From contig NZ_JACGLS010000002.1 of the NCBI RefSeq assembly GCF_014062345.1, forward strand, positions 248,001 to 312,000: a stretch of 64,000 bases of DNA, given 5' to 3'. This stretch comes from Tenacibaculum pelagium (GTDB lineage Bacteria; Bacteroidota; Bacteroidia; Flavobacteriales; Flavobacteriaceae). Shown piece after piece: positions 42,648 to 50,487 of the stretch. The first letter of the stretch is position 1; every line of letters begins with the position of its first letter. The translations under genes and the position numbers were made by a program. Below the pieces are notes generated by a model. The model was given only the letters and a program-made list of their open reading frames with translations. It was not told the DNA's origin and did not search any database.

Positions 42648-43301
42648 ATGCTTGAAAGTGAAAAAGAATACATAGAAACGAAAAGAATAAAAGACGGAGA
42701 ATCTACTTTAGAATACCCCTTTAATCAATTACAAGATTGGTTTAATCTCAATTATGGAGTTGCACCAATTAATTTCATTTATGAAATTTTGCCTCATAAC
42801 AATAAGCCTAGATTGAATTTAGTTTGGGAAAAAGATTCTGACAAGGACGTATTTCTTACCAACTGGAGAGATTATGGAGAAAAGGAGAAAGAAATAATTT
42901 ATGAATTTCAAAGGATTACAAAACTTGACACTAAATATTCAACCGACAAACTGTTTGTTATAAATGATAACTTTAGCGGTCGTGTTCTATCAATAGCAAA
43001 TCAAAAAATAGAAGAACTTGAAATTGAAAAATTAAAAAAGAAATTTATTGACCGTGGTCTTTGGAAAATTATGAAAAACTTTTCTGGAGTAATTTTATTT
43101 TTAAATACTCAAAAAGATAAAGAAGTTTGGGAAAGCCAAAAGATTAAAGAAGAGTTTTCAGAGAGTTATTCTGAGATTTTAGGAAAATATGAGCACTATG
43201 GATATACTAATGAAATTAAGACTCATGTAATTTTAGATTCAAAAGAAAGAATTGACAACGAATATAATGGAGACTTCAATCGATTTATGAGAAATATGTA
43301 A
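42648..43301 (+). CDS. Hypothetical protein of cassette-like unit 2
   Basis: 217 residues from the ATG at 42648; a TTG at 42615 lies inside the junction and is unlikely. Soluble, highly charged, no signal peptide: LESEKEYIETKRIKDGES at the start, an aromatic strand (APINFIYEILPHNNKPRLNL) and a long Lys/Glu helix (SIANQKIEELEIEKLKKKF). I do not recognise a family. It is bracketed by the 9-bp inverted pair GTTGTATGC (42614) and GCATACAAC (43309). Confidence 0.7.
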   Translation: MLESEKEYIETKRIKDGESTLEYPFNQLQDWFNLNYGVAPINFIYEILPHNNKPRLNLVWEKDSDKDVFLTNWRDYGEKEKEIIYEFQRITKLDTKYSTDKLFVINDNFSGRVLSIANQKIEELEIEKLKKKFIDRGLWKIMKNFSGVILFLNTQKDKEVWESQKIKEEFSESYSEILGKYEHYGYTNEIKTHVILDSKERIDNEYNGDFNRFMRNM

Positions 43302-43308
43302 AAAGGCA

Positions 43309-43416
43309 GCATACAACAAAGGCTATAATTCAGCGTGGCGATAGCACTAAAACAAAGAACATTAATAATGATTAGCTTGATTTCTATGCGGAATCATAGC
43401 CAAGACCGTTACCTAC
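43309..43416 (+). repeat. attC-like hairpin junction B between units 2 and 3
   Basis: GCATACAAC (43309-43317), 3 nt, left stem 43321-43335 (GGCTATAATTCAGCG), loop, right stem 43387-43401 (TGCGGAATCATAGCC), 6 nt, GTTACCTAC (43408-43416). Stem pairing is 12 of 15. It shares with junction A the core TATAATT / AATCATA and the exact 3-nt and 6-nt spacers, while the outer stem bases differ in a paired way (GTG/CAC in A, GGC/GCC in B). Confidence 0.7.
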
Positions 43417-43426
43417 AATTTGAAAA

Positions 43427-44338
43427 ATGCGAACCCTTATCATAATTTTAGCTTTAATCATAGTTTCCTGTAAAGGACAAAAGAAGAAGAGTATTCTTAC
43501 CAAAAGACCACCATCAGAAAGTATAATAACTTCTGAATACGAGTTAATCAAGGCTGAAAAACAAAAAGGTTTATTAATTTTATTTCCTTGCTTTCCTTGT
43601 GATGCCAAAAACACATTATCTGAATTTAAAATTTCGGATATAAGCATAGAAAATGAGTTTTCAATTTTGGCAATGAACTTGAACCAACGTTTATTTTTGA
43701 CACAAATAGAAAAACAAGAGTTGGTTGAACAGTTAGAAAAAATAGTTTCCGAAAATAATCTACCAAAAGAAAACGTATTTATTGGCGGCTTTTCAAGTGG
43801 TGGAAATGTAAGTCTTTTAATCAGTGATTACCTTATTCAGAATGAAAGCAAAATTCAACCCAAAGGAGTATTTGTTGTAGATTCACCTATTGACCTTTTA
43901 GCACTTTATAAAACGGCTCAAAAAAACTTAAAAATAAATTTTTCACAGCCTTCTATTCAAGAGGCAACGTGGATAAAAAACTTTTTTGACAAAGAATTTG
44001 GAAACCCGAAAGACGGAATAACTAATTATGAAAATAATTCACCTTTCACTCTTGAAACACAAAACATCCAAAATTTAAGGAACCTTAAAAATCTAAAAAT
44101 TAGACTTTACACAGAACCTGATTTAAAATGGTGGCAAGAGAACAGAAAAAACGATTATGAAGACCTAAATGCCTATTATCTTAAAAAGTTATCAGATAAA
44201 TTAAAAACAGAGTTCGGAAGTAAAAATATTGAATTTACAGAAACAAAGAATAGAGGTTATCGTGCAAACGGAGAAAGACATCCACATTCTTGGGCAGTCG
44301 TAAACGAAAAAAATTTAATAAAATGGATGACAGAATAA
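43427..44338 (+). CDS. Lipoprotein with alpha/beta-hydrolase-like fold, cassette-like unit 3
   Basis: 303 residues. Lipobox-type N-terminus (LIIILALIIVSCKGQ) followed by a serine hydrolase layout: strand LLILFPCFPC, nucleophile elbow FIGGFSSGGNVSLL (GxSxG form), an Asp candidate in VVDSPIDLL and a late His (GERHPHSWAVV). The substrate is unknown. Located directly after junction B; no third junction with the expected GTAGGTAAC was found before radA, so the unit may be truncated at its 3' side. Confidence 0.78.
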   Translation: MRTLIIILALIIVSCKGQKKKSILTKRPPSESIITSEYELIKAEKQKGLLILFPCFPCDAKNTLSEFKISDISIENEFSILAMNLNQRLFLTQIEKQELVEQLEKIVSENNLPKENVFIGGFSSGGNVSLLISDYLIQNESKIQPKGVFVVDSPIDLLALYKTAQKNLKINFSQPSIQEATWIKNFFDKEFGNPKDGITNYENNSPFTLETQNIQNLRNLKNLKIRLYTEPDLKWWQENRKNDYEDLNAYYLKKLSDKLKTEFGSKNIEFTETKNRGYRANGERHPHSWAVVNEKNLIKWMTE

Positions 44339-44357
44339 AAACTACTGTTGATTTATC

Positions 44358-45719
44358 TTAAGCAAACAACGTAGCAAAAGCTTCTTCAATTTTACTGACT
44401 AAAATCAGTTTTATAGAGTGGTTTTTACTCGTAATTTTATTGTATTTAGAAGTTACAAATGTTTTATAACCTAATTTTTCAGCTTCAGTAATTCGTTGGT
44501 CTATTTTAGATACTGGGCGTATTTCACCAGCTAAACCAACTTCAGCAGCGAAACATACGTTCGGGTTAATCGCCATATCTTGATTTGATGATAAAATAGC
44601 AGCGACTACCGCTAAATCTATTGCAGGATCATCTACATGAATTCCTCCGGTTACGTTTAAAAACACATCTTTAGCACCTAATTTAAAACCTGCACGTTTT
44701 TCTAAAACTGCCAAAATCATATGCAAACGCTTTAAGTTGTAACCTGTGGTAGTACGTTGCGGTGTTCCGTAAACAGCTGTAGAAACCAACGCTTGTATTT
44801 CTATCATTAACGGACGAATTCCTTCTAAGGTAGAAGCAATAGCAGTTCCACTTAAATCAGCATCTTTTTTTGATATTAATATTTCTGAAGGATTTGATAC
44901 TTCTCGTAATCCACTAGACAACATCTCGTAAATCCCCAACTCAGCAGTAGAACCAAAACGGTTTTTTTGCGAACGTAAAATACGGTAAGTGTGATTTCTA
45001 TCTCCTTCAAATTGTAAAACTACATCTACCATGTGTTCTAAAATTTTAGGACCCGCAATATTTCCTTCTTTATTAATATGACCAATTAACAAAACTGGAG
45101 TTGCTGTTTCTTTGGCAAACTTTATCAATTCAGCAGAAGTTTCACGTATTTGAGAAATACTTCCTGGTGAAGCTTCAATAGAATTGGTGTGTAATGTTTG
45201 AATAGAATCAATTACCAACACATCAGGTTGCACTTCTTCTATATTTTTAAAAATTTGTTGTGTATTAGTTTCGGTAAGAATTAAACAATTAGAATTTTTC
45301 ATATCCAATCGTTCAGCACGCATTTTTATTTGAGACTGACTTTCTTCACCAGAAACATACAATACTTTTTGTGGTATTTGTAAGGCTATTTGTAATAATA
45401 AAGTTGACTTACCAATTCCTGGTTCACCACCTAATAAAACGACTGCTCCTTTAACTAAACCCCCACCAAGAACCGTATCTAATTCTTTATTTCGAGTGCC
45501 AAAGCGCTCTTCTGGGTTTAACTGAATATCTTCTACTCGTAAAGGTTTGGCAACTCTTTTTTCTACATTGGTTGGCGTTTTCCAATTCCTTTTTTCTTCT
45601 TTCTGAATTACTTCTTCAACAATGGTATTCCATTCTTTACAAGCATAACATTGCCCAGTCCATTTTGCATGTTGCGTTCCACAATGCTGACAGAAAAAAG
45701 TAGTTTTGGTTTTAGCCAT
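44358..45719 (-). CDS. radA: DNA repair protein RadA
   Basis: 453 residues, full length. N-terminal zinc finger Cys10, Cys13, Cys24, Cys27 (FFCQHCGTQHAKWTGQCYAC), Walker A GGEPGIGKSTLLLQ, the RadA-specific KNRFG (SQKNRFGSTAELG) and a C-terminal Lon-like domain (GGIHVDDPAIDLAVVAAIL). RadA helps process recombination intermediates and drives branch migration in DNA repair. Conserved gene order radA, YbhN-like, panD, panC in Flavobacteriia. Confidence 0.96.
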   Translation of the reverse strand: MAKTKTTFFCQHCGTQHAKWTGQCYACKEWNTIVEEVIQKEEKRNWKTPTNVEKRVAKPLRVEDIQLNPEERFGTRNKELDTVLGGGLVKGAVVLLGGEPGIGKSTLLLQIALQIPQKVLYVSGEESQSQIKMRAERLDMKNSNCLILTETNTQQIFKNIEEVQPDVLVIDSIQTLHTNSIEASPGSISQIRETSAELIKFAKETATPVLLIGHINKEGNIAGPKILEHMVDVVLQFEGDRNHTYRILRSQKNRFGSTAELGIYEMLSSGLREVSNPSEILISKKDADLSGTAIASTLEGIRPLMIEIQALVSTAVYGTPQRTTTGYNLKRLHMILAVLEKRAGFKLGAKDVFLNVTGGIHVDDPAIDLAVVAAILSSNQDMAINPNVCFAAEVGLAGEIRPVSKIDQRITEAEKLGYKTFVTSKYNKITSKNHSIKLILVSKIEEAFATLFA

Positions 45720-45754
45720 TCGGTTTGTAAGATTTACTTACAAAGAAAAGAAAA

Positions 45755-46705
45755 CTATTTGTTTTTATTATAGATAGGTAATAGTAAAAATGCGAGTCCT
45801 CCGAAAACAATAATCATAAGAGTTTGGGCTGTCCACATAATCCAACCAAAGGCTGTTGCTGGCTCTTCAGGTACTCCAAACAAAGCTAAAGCTCCTGCCA
45901 CCGCTACTGGATACAAACCAATACCTCCATTGGTTGCTGCAATACTAAATCCACCTGCAATAAAACCGATTAACACTCCACCAAAAGGCACATTTAATCC
46001 TTCAATCGCTGGTATCGTAGCCCAAAACATAGCTACATACATTACCCAAATAAATATAGTATGAAAAATGAATGCCCATTTGTGCTCCATTTTAAAAATA
46101 CTAGTAGCTCCTTCAACTAAACCAGCTATAAATTTCTTAATCTTTAAACCAATTCCTGATTGTGCTTTTTTGACATATCTACGAAGTAAGATAAAACCAA
46201 GAATTACCACCCCTAAAATTAGTGCAATTTTTGTTGGATTAAAATTCTTCGTTAATAGATCGTAAATAAAATCGAATTGAACAAAAAGAGTAATTGTTAT
46301 GATGCACAACATCATAATCATGTCGGCAATTCGTTCAGCTACAATAGTACCAAAACCTTTTTCAAACGGAATATCTTCGTAATTTGTCATTACTGCAGCA
46401 CGAGAAACCTCTCCTGCTCTTGGCACCGCATAATTTACTAAATACGCTACTAAAACTGCCATAGTACTGTTACCGAAATCTGGTTTATATCCCATTGGTT
46501 CTAATAAGAACTTCCAACGATAAGCTCTTGATAAATGACTCAAGATTCCGAAAAACAATCCTAAAGCAATCCACCAATAATTGGCATCTTTAAAATATTG
46601 TAATAATGTATCTATGGATACTTTTGATAATGAATACCAAACTAAAAAACCTCCCAAAGCGAGAGGCAATATAACTTTTAAGATTTTTTTTGCTGACAAA
46701 CTCAA
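45755..46705 (-). CDS. YbhN/LPG synthase-type membrane protein, TTG start
   Basis: 316 residues with about eight membrane helices. Family pattern includes the charged motif VLVAYLVNYAVPRAGEVSRA and LGGFLVWYSLSKV near the start. It belongs to the flippase-like/lysylphosphatidylglycerol synthase TM family, some of which move or modify lipids; the exact role is unknown. The start is a TTG at 46705 directly after the panD stop, with no ATG nearby. Part of the panC-panD operon. Confidence 0.86.
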   Translation of the reverse strand: MSLSAKKILKVILPLALGGFLVWYSLSKVSIDTLLQYFKDANYWWIALGLFFGILSHLSRAYRWKFLLEPMGYKPDFGNSTMAVLVAYLVNYAVPRAGEVSRAAVMTNYEDIPFEKGFGTIVAERIADMIMMLCIITITLFVQFDFIYDLLTKNFNPTKIALILGVVILGFILLRRYVKKAQSGIGLKIKKFIAGLVEGATSIFKMEHKWAFIFHTIFIWVMYVAMFWATIPAIEGLNVPFGGVLIGFIAGGFSIAATNGGIGLYPVAVAGALALFGVPEEPATAFGWIMWTAQTLMIIVFGGLAFLLLPIYNKNK

Positions 46706-46706
46706 A

Positions 46707-47057
46707 CTACTCTAATAAATTATTCTCTTCGTTAGGAAACACTAACTGTGGTTTGAATTTTTTTGCTTCTTCAAGCTCCATAAAAGCATATACTATTAAA
46801 ATAAGTATATCTCCTTTTTGAACTCTACGAGCAGCAGCTCCATTTAAAGTAATTTCGCCACTTTTTCTTGGACCTGGAATTGCATAAGTTTCTAAACGCT
46901 CACCATTGTTATTATTTACAATCTGAACTCTTTCTCCTTCAATAATTCCAGCAGCATCCATTAAATCTTCGTCAATGGTGATGCTTCCTATATAATTTAA
47001 ATCCGCATTAGTTACTTTAACACGGTGTATTTTAGATTTTACTACTTGTACTAACAT
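46707..47057 (-). CDS. panD: Aspartate 1-decarboxylase (precursor)
   Basis: 116 residues. The self-processing site Gly24-Ser25 ([13 protein letters not shown]) generates the pyruvoyl group; Tyr22 and Lys9 are in the expected places. It makes beta-alanine from aspartate for pantothenate synthesis and is 51 nt after panC. Length is standard. Confidence 0.95.
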   Translation of the reverse strand: MLVQVVKSKIHRVKVTNADLNYIGSITIDEDLMDAAGIIEGERVQIVNNNNGERLETYAIPGPRKSGEITLNGAAARRVQKGDILILIVYAFMELEEAKKFKPQLVFPNEENNLLE

Positions 47058-47107
47058 ACGGCAAAAATAGATGTTTTTTGATGATTAATGAGTTGTTTTT
47101 GATGAAT

Positions 47108-47953
47108 TTATTTCAAACGAATATTATCAATCAAACGAATCTCTCCTGCAAAAACGGCTATAAAACCTCTGTATTTTTTGTTTGGTTCGATGACTGTTGC
47201 TGTTTGTAATGTTTTCTCATCTGCAATGGTAAAATACTCTAATTCTAATAACGGTTGTTTTTTGAATTGTTTCTCAACCCATTGCGTTAATTCATTAGCA
47301 TTTTTTGTGCCAAATTTTTTCTTTGCTTTCTTTAAAGTTTTATAAATAAAAGGAGCGACTTCTCTATGTTCTTTTGTTAAACGAGTATTACGAGAACTCA
47401 TTGCTAATCCATCATCTTCTCGATAAATATCGCAGCCTTTAATTTTAACTGGTAGATTATGCTTTTCTACCATTTTTTTAATGATTTGCAATTGTTGAAA
47501 ATCCTTTTTTCCGAAATAAGCTTTATCTGGATTCAATATTTCAAACAAAGTTTTCACGATAGTTCCCACTCCATCGAAATGACCATCTCTGAATTTTCCT
47601 TCCATTTGATGCTCCAATCCGTCAAAATCAAATTTATCAGAAGCAATATTTTCTGCATAAATTTCTTCTACCGAAGGAAAAAATAATACATCGCAATCCA
47701 CACTTTCTAATAACTTAACATCATTATCAAATGTTTTCGGGTACTTAACTAAATCTTCTTTATTATCAAACTGTGTAGGATTTACAAAAATACTAACAAC
47801 TGCTAAATCGTTTTTCTTTTTGGCTCTTTTTACAAGCGATAAATGCCCTTCGTGCAAAGCCCCCATAGTAGGTACAAATCCGATTGATTTATCAAGACTC
47901 TTTTGTTGTGATAAAAAATCTTTTAATTCTGATTTAATTTTAAAAATTTTCAT
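47108..47953 (-). CDS. panC: Pantothenate synthetase
   Basis: 281 residues. Class I nucleotidyltransferase-type motif HxGH (FVPTMGALHEGHLSLV), the PTQF motif of beta-alanine and pantoate binding (VVSIFVNPTQFDNKED), YFGKKDFQQLQIIKKMV and SSRNTRL near the KMSKS loop. It joins pantoate and beta-alanine with ATP. Located directly upstream of panD, whose product supplies beta-alanine. Confidence 0.96.
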   Translation of the reverse strand: MKIFKIKSELKDFLSQQKSLDKSIGFVPTMGALHEGHLSLVKRAKKKNDLAVVSIFVNPTQFDNKEDLVKYPKTFDNDVKLLESVDCDVLFFPSVEEIYAENIASDKFDFDGLEHQMEGKFRDGHFDGVGTIVKTLFEILNPDKAYFGKKDFQQLQIIKKMVEKHNLPVKIKGCDIYREDDGLAMSSRNTRLTKEHREVAPFIYKTLKKAKKKFGTKNANELTQWVEKQFKKQPLLELEYFTIADEKTLQTATVIEPNKKYRGFIAVFAGEIRLIDNIRLK

Positions 47954-48015
47954 TCTCTAATAGTTGGAATCCATGCAAAATTAGCAATTTAACACCATTT
48001 TAGCATAAATTTTCG

Positions 48016-48023
48016 TATTTTTG
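48016..48023 (+). promoter_or_regulatory. -7 promoter box of the glycogen-synthase-like gene
   Basis: TATTTTTG fits TAnnTTTG, 27 nt before the ATG at 48050; divergent from panC. No -33 TTG at the right spacing. Confidence 0.5.
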
Positions 48024-48049
48024 CAGCTTCAATTTAAGAGAAAGATTTA

Positions 48050-48868
48050 ATGAAGGACAAGAGAATATTATATGTTTCGTCTGAGGTAACACCTTATTTA
48101 CCAGAAACAGAATTATCGTCTACTGCATTTAACGTTGCTAAAAATGCACATTCTAAAGGAGTTCAAACCCGTATTTTCATGCCTCGTTTTGGGGTAATTA
48201 ATGAAAGAAGACATCAATTACATGAAGTAATTCGTTTGTCTGGGATGAATTTAATTATTAACGACATGGATATGCCTTTAATAATTAAAGTTGCTTCAAT
48301 TCCTAAAGAAAGAATGCAAGTTTATTTCATTGATAACGATGAATATTTTAAGCGTAAAGCCGTATATTCTGATGAAGATGACAAATTGTTTGATGACAAT
48401 GATGAACGTATGATTTTCTTCGCCAAAGGAGTTGTTGAGACCGTTAAAAAATTAAACTGGGCTCCAGACATTATTCATGTTCATGGATGGATGGCTTCTT
48501 TACTTCCGTTATATTTAAGAGAATTTTATAAGGAGGAACCATTGTTTGCAGAAAGTAAGATTGTAACTTCGCTGTATGATAAGAATTTTGATGGTGAATT
48601 AAATGGTGAATTAGCAAATAAAATTCGTTTTGATAAAGTTGAGGAATCAAAAATTTCAACAATAGAAACACCAAACTACACTAATATTTTAAAGAGTGCT
48701 ATCGAAAATTCAGACGCTATTGTTAAAGGTAGCGAAAGTTTATCTGATGAACTAGAAGCTTTTATCACAAACAGTGATGCTAAAGTTTTAGAATTTCAAT
48801 CAGAAGAAGTTTTAACTGAATCTTATTTAGAATTTTACAAAGAAAACGTTTTAGAATTAAGCGAATAA
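48050..48868 (+). CDS. Glycogen/starch synthase-like protein, N-terminal GT5 domain only
   Basis: 272 residues, about half the size of a full GT5 glycogen synthase. The N-terminal Rossmann-like domain is visible (ILYVSSEVTPYLPETEL; DIIHVHGWMASLLPLYLR), but the C-terminal ADP-glucose domain is missing and the KTGGL substrate loop is replaced by ETELSSTAF. It therefore probably does not elongate glycogen and may be a carbohydrate-binding or regulatory relative. Reads as an intact gene, not a fragment, since no C-terminal part remains downstream. Confidence 0.82.
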   Translation: MKDKRILYVSSEVTPYLPETELSSTAFNVAKNAHSKGVQTRIFMPRFGVINERRHQLHEVIRLSGMNLIINDMDMPLIIKVASIPKERMQVYFIDNDEYFKRKAVYSDEDDKLFDDNDERMIFFAKGVVETVKKLNWAPDIIHVHGWMASLLPLYLREFYKEEPLFAESKIVTSLYDKNFDGELNGELANKIRFDKVEESKISTIETPNYTNILKSAIENSDAIVKGSESLSDELEAFITNSDAKVLEFQSEEVLTESYLEFYKENVLELSE

Positions 48869-48876
48869 TAACAGAA

Positions 48877-50478
48877 ATGATTAGAAAAATTGGTGCTTTA
48901 GGTATTAGCTTACTATGTTTAGGAGCTATAATATCATGTGAAAAAGATTTTAACGACATAGGAACTAATGTTGTTAGCAATACAAAGTTTGAAACCGGTG
49001 AGATTTTATTAGATGTAGAAATTACAACAGCTAATGATGACCCTTCTTTAGATTTGGAGAGTGTTCGAGCAGATAACATTGCTATTGGTGCTTTAGGAGA
49101 ATATTGGCTAGGAGTTTATAAAAGTAATCACTACAAAACAATTGAATCCTCAATTGTGAGCCAATTAGGTTTTATAAATAGTCCAAAAAATGAAGATGTA
49201 AAAGCTGCTACAGCTAATGGAGAAATTGATTCTATCTATGTTTTAGATAAAGTAATATTAAAACTTCCCTATACAGCAACTAGCATTAGAGAAACTGGTG
49301 ATACTAAACCTAAATTTAGATTTGACTCTTTATTAGGCAACCCAAATTTAGCTACTTCATTAAAAGTTTTTAGAAATAATACTTATTTAAATAATTTAAA
49401 CCCTACTAACCCATCAGCTTCTAATAGTTTTCAATCTGATGCAATATATCAAGTTTTAGATCCTGTAACAGATTTATTAAATGAAGATGGAGATTTTAAA
49501 TTTCTACCAGCTCAAAAAGACTCAATGTTTGTCTTCAAAAGACATTACAGTAATGGTAATGAATTCAATGATACTATCAAGCTAGAAAACAAAGCTCCTT
49601 TTATTGCAGTTCCTTTAGATATTACTAAAATGAAATCTGTTTTTTGGAATAATTTTAAAAATGATCAGTTTAAAACAAAGGATGCTTTTAATAATTTTTT
49701 TAGAGGGTTGATTGTTAAATCTGAAGGGACAGATGGTTTAATGGTTCCATTATCTCTTACAGGAAATAGTGCTTCAGCCTCTTTAGAATTTTACTATACT
49801 ATAAGTAGATATGAAAAAAAAGAAGGCATAACTGATTTAGTATTTAAAGATACTGTACCTTCTAGTTATTCTTTTCCATTATCAGGTATAAGAAATAGCA
49901 TATACAATATGTCTCCTGGAACTACATCACCACCTGCAAATAATTTTGTTATACAAGGTACTGCGGGAACAATGGCTAAGATTAAAATCTTAGACAGCGC
50001 TAAGCTCCAAGAACTAAAAAGTAATAATTGGTTAATCAATGATGCTTCTTTAAGTTTTCATGTAAATCAAAATGTCAATACAGACAAAAATATAATACCT
50101 CAAAGATTATTTGTTTATCAAGATAAAGACAACGGGAATGGAGGTACTACCCCAACTCAATTAACAGATTCTTATAAAGAAGTTGCCACTTTTGGAGGAA
50201 ATATAGAATTAACAGAAGATAATAAACCTGAAAAGTACACTTTTAGAATCACTGATTATATTTCTGATTTACTAGATGGTACTACAAATGACATTTCACC
50301 TTTAATTTTAAAGGTTTACAATAATCCAACTGACAATGCTGTAAATAACAATGCATTAGATGTCAATGTAAAATCTTATAACTGGAACCCTAGAGGTGTG
50401 ACATTATTGGATGGAAACGAAACTGCTAACGGTGCAAAAAGAGCAGTGTTAAAAATATCATATTCAAAAGAAAAATAA
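48877..50478 (+). CDS. DUF4270 lipoprotein
   Basis: 533 residues. Lipobox LLCLGAIISCEKDFNDIG with Cys21, followed by a beta-rich domain of the DUF4270 family, rich in Asn, Thr and Ser. These outer-membrane-associated Bacteroidota lipoproteins have no known role. It follows the GT5-like gene by 8 nt and precedes glmS by 9 nt, so all three are likely co-transcribed. Confidence 0.88.
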   Translation: MIRKIGALGISLLCLGAIISCEKDFNDIGTNVVSNTKFETGEILLDVEITTANDDPSLDLESVRADNIAIGALGEYWLGVYKSNHYKTIESSIVSQLGFINSPKNEDVKAATANGEIDSIYVLDKVILKLPYTATSIRETGDTKPKFRFDSLLGNPNLATSLKVFRNNTYLNNLNPTNPSASNSFQSDAIYQVLDPVTDLLNEDGDFKFLPAQKDSMFVFKRHYSNGNEFNDTIKLENKAPFIAVPLDITKMKSVFWNNFKNDQFKTKDAFNNFFRGLIVKSEGTDGLMVPLSLTGNSASASLEFYYTISRYEKKEGITDLVFKDTVPSSYSFPLSGIRNSIYNMSPGTTSPPANNFVIQGTAGTMAKIKILDSAKLQELKSNNWLINDASLSFHVNQNVNTDKNIIPQRLFVYQDKDNGNGGTTPTQLTDSYKEVATFGGNIELTEDNKPEKYTFRITDYISDLLDGTTNDISPLILKVYNNPTDNAVNNNALDVNVKSYNWNPRGVTLLDGNETANGAKRAVLKISYSKEK

Positions 50479-50487
50479 GAAATTGTT

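Noticed and set aside
41601..43416. Calling the junctions classical integron attC sites
   Set aside because: The terminal bases do not match RYYYAAC/GTTRRRY and no integron integrase gene is in the window. The geometry and the terminal complementarity are reported instead as attC-like.
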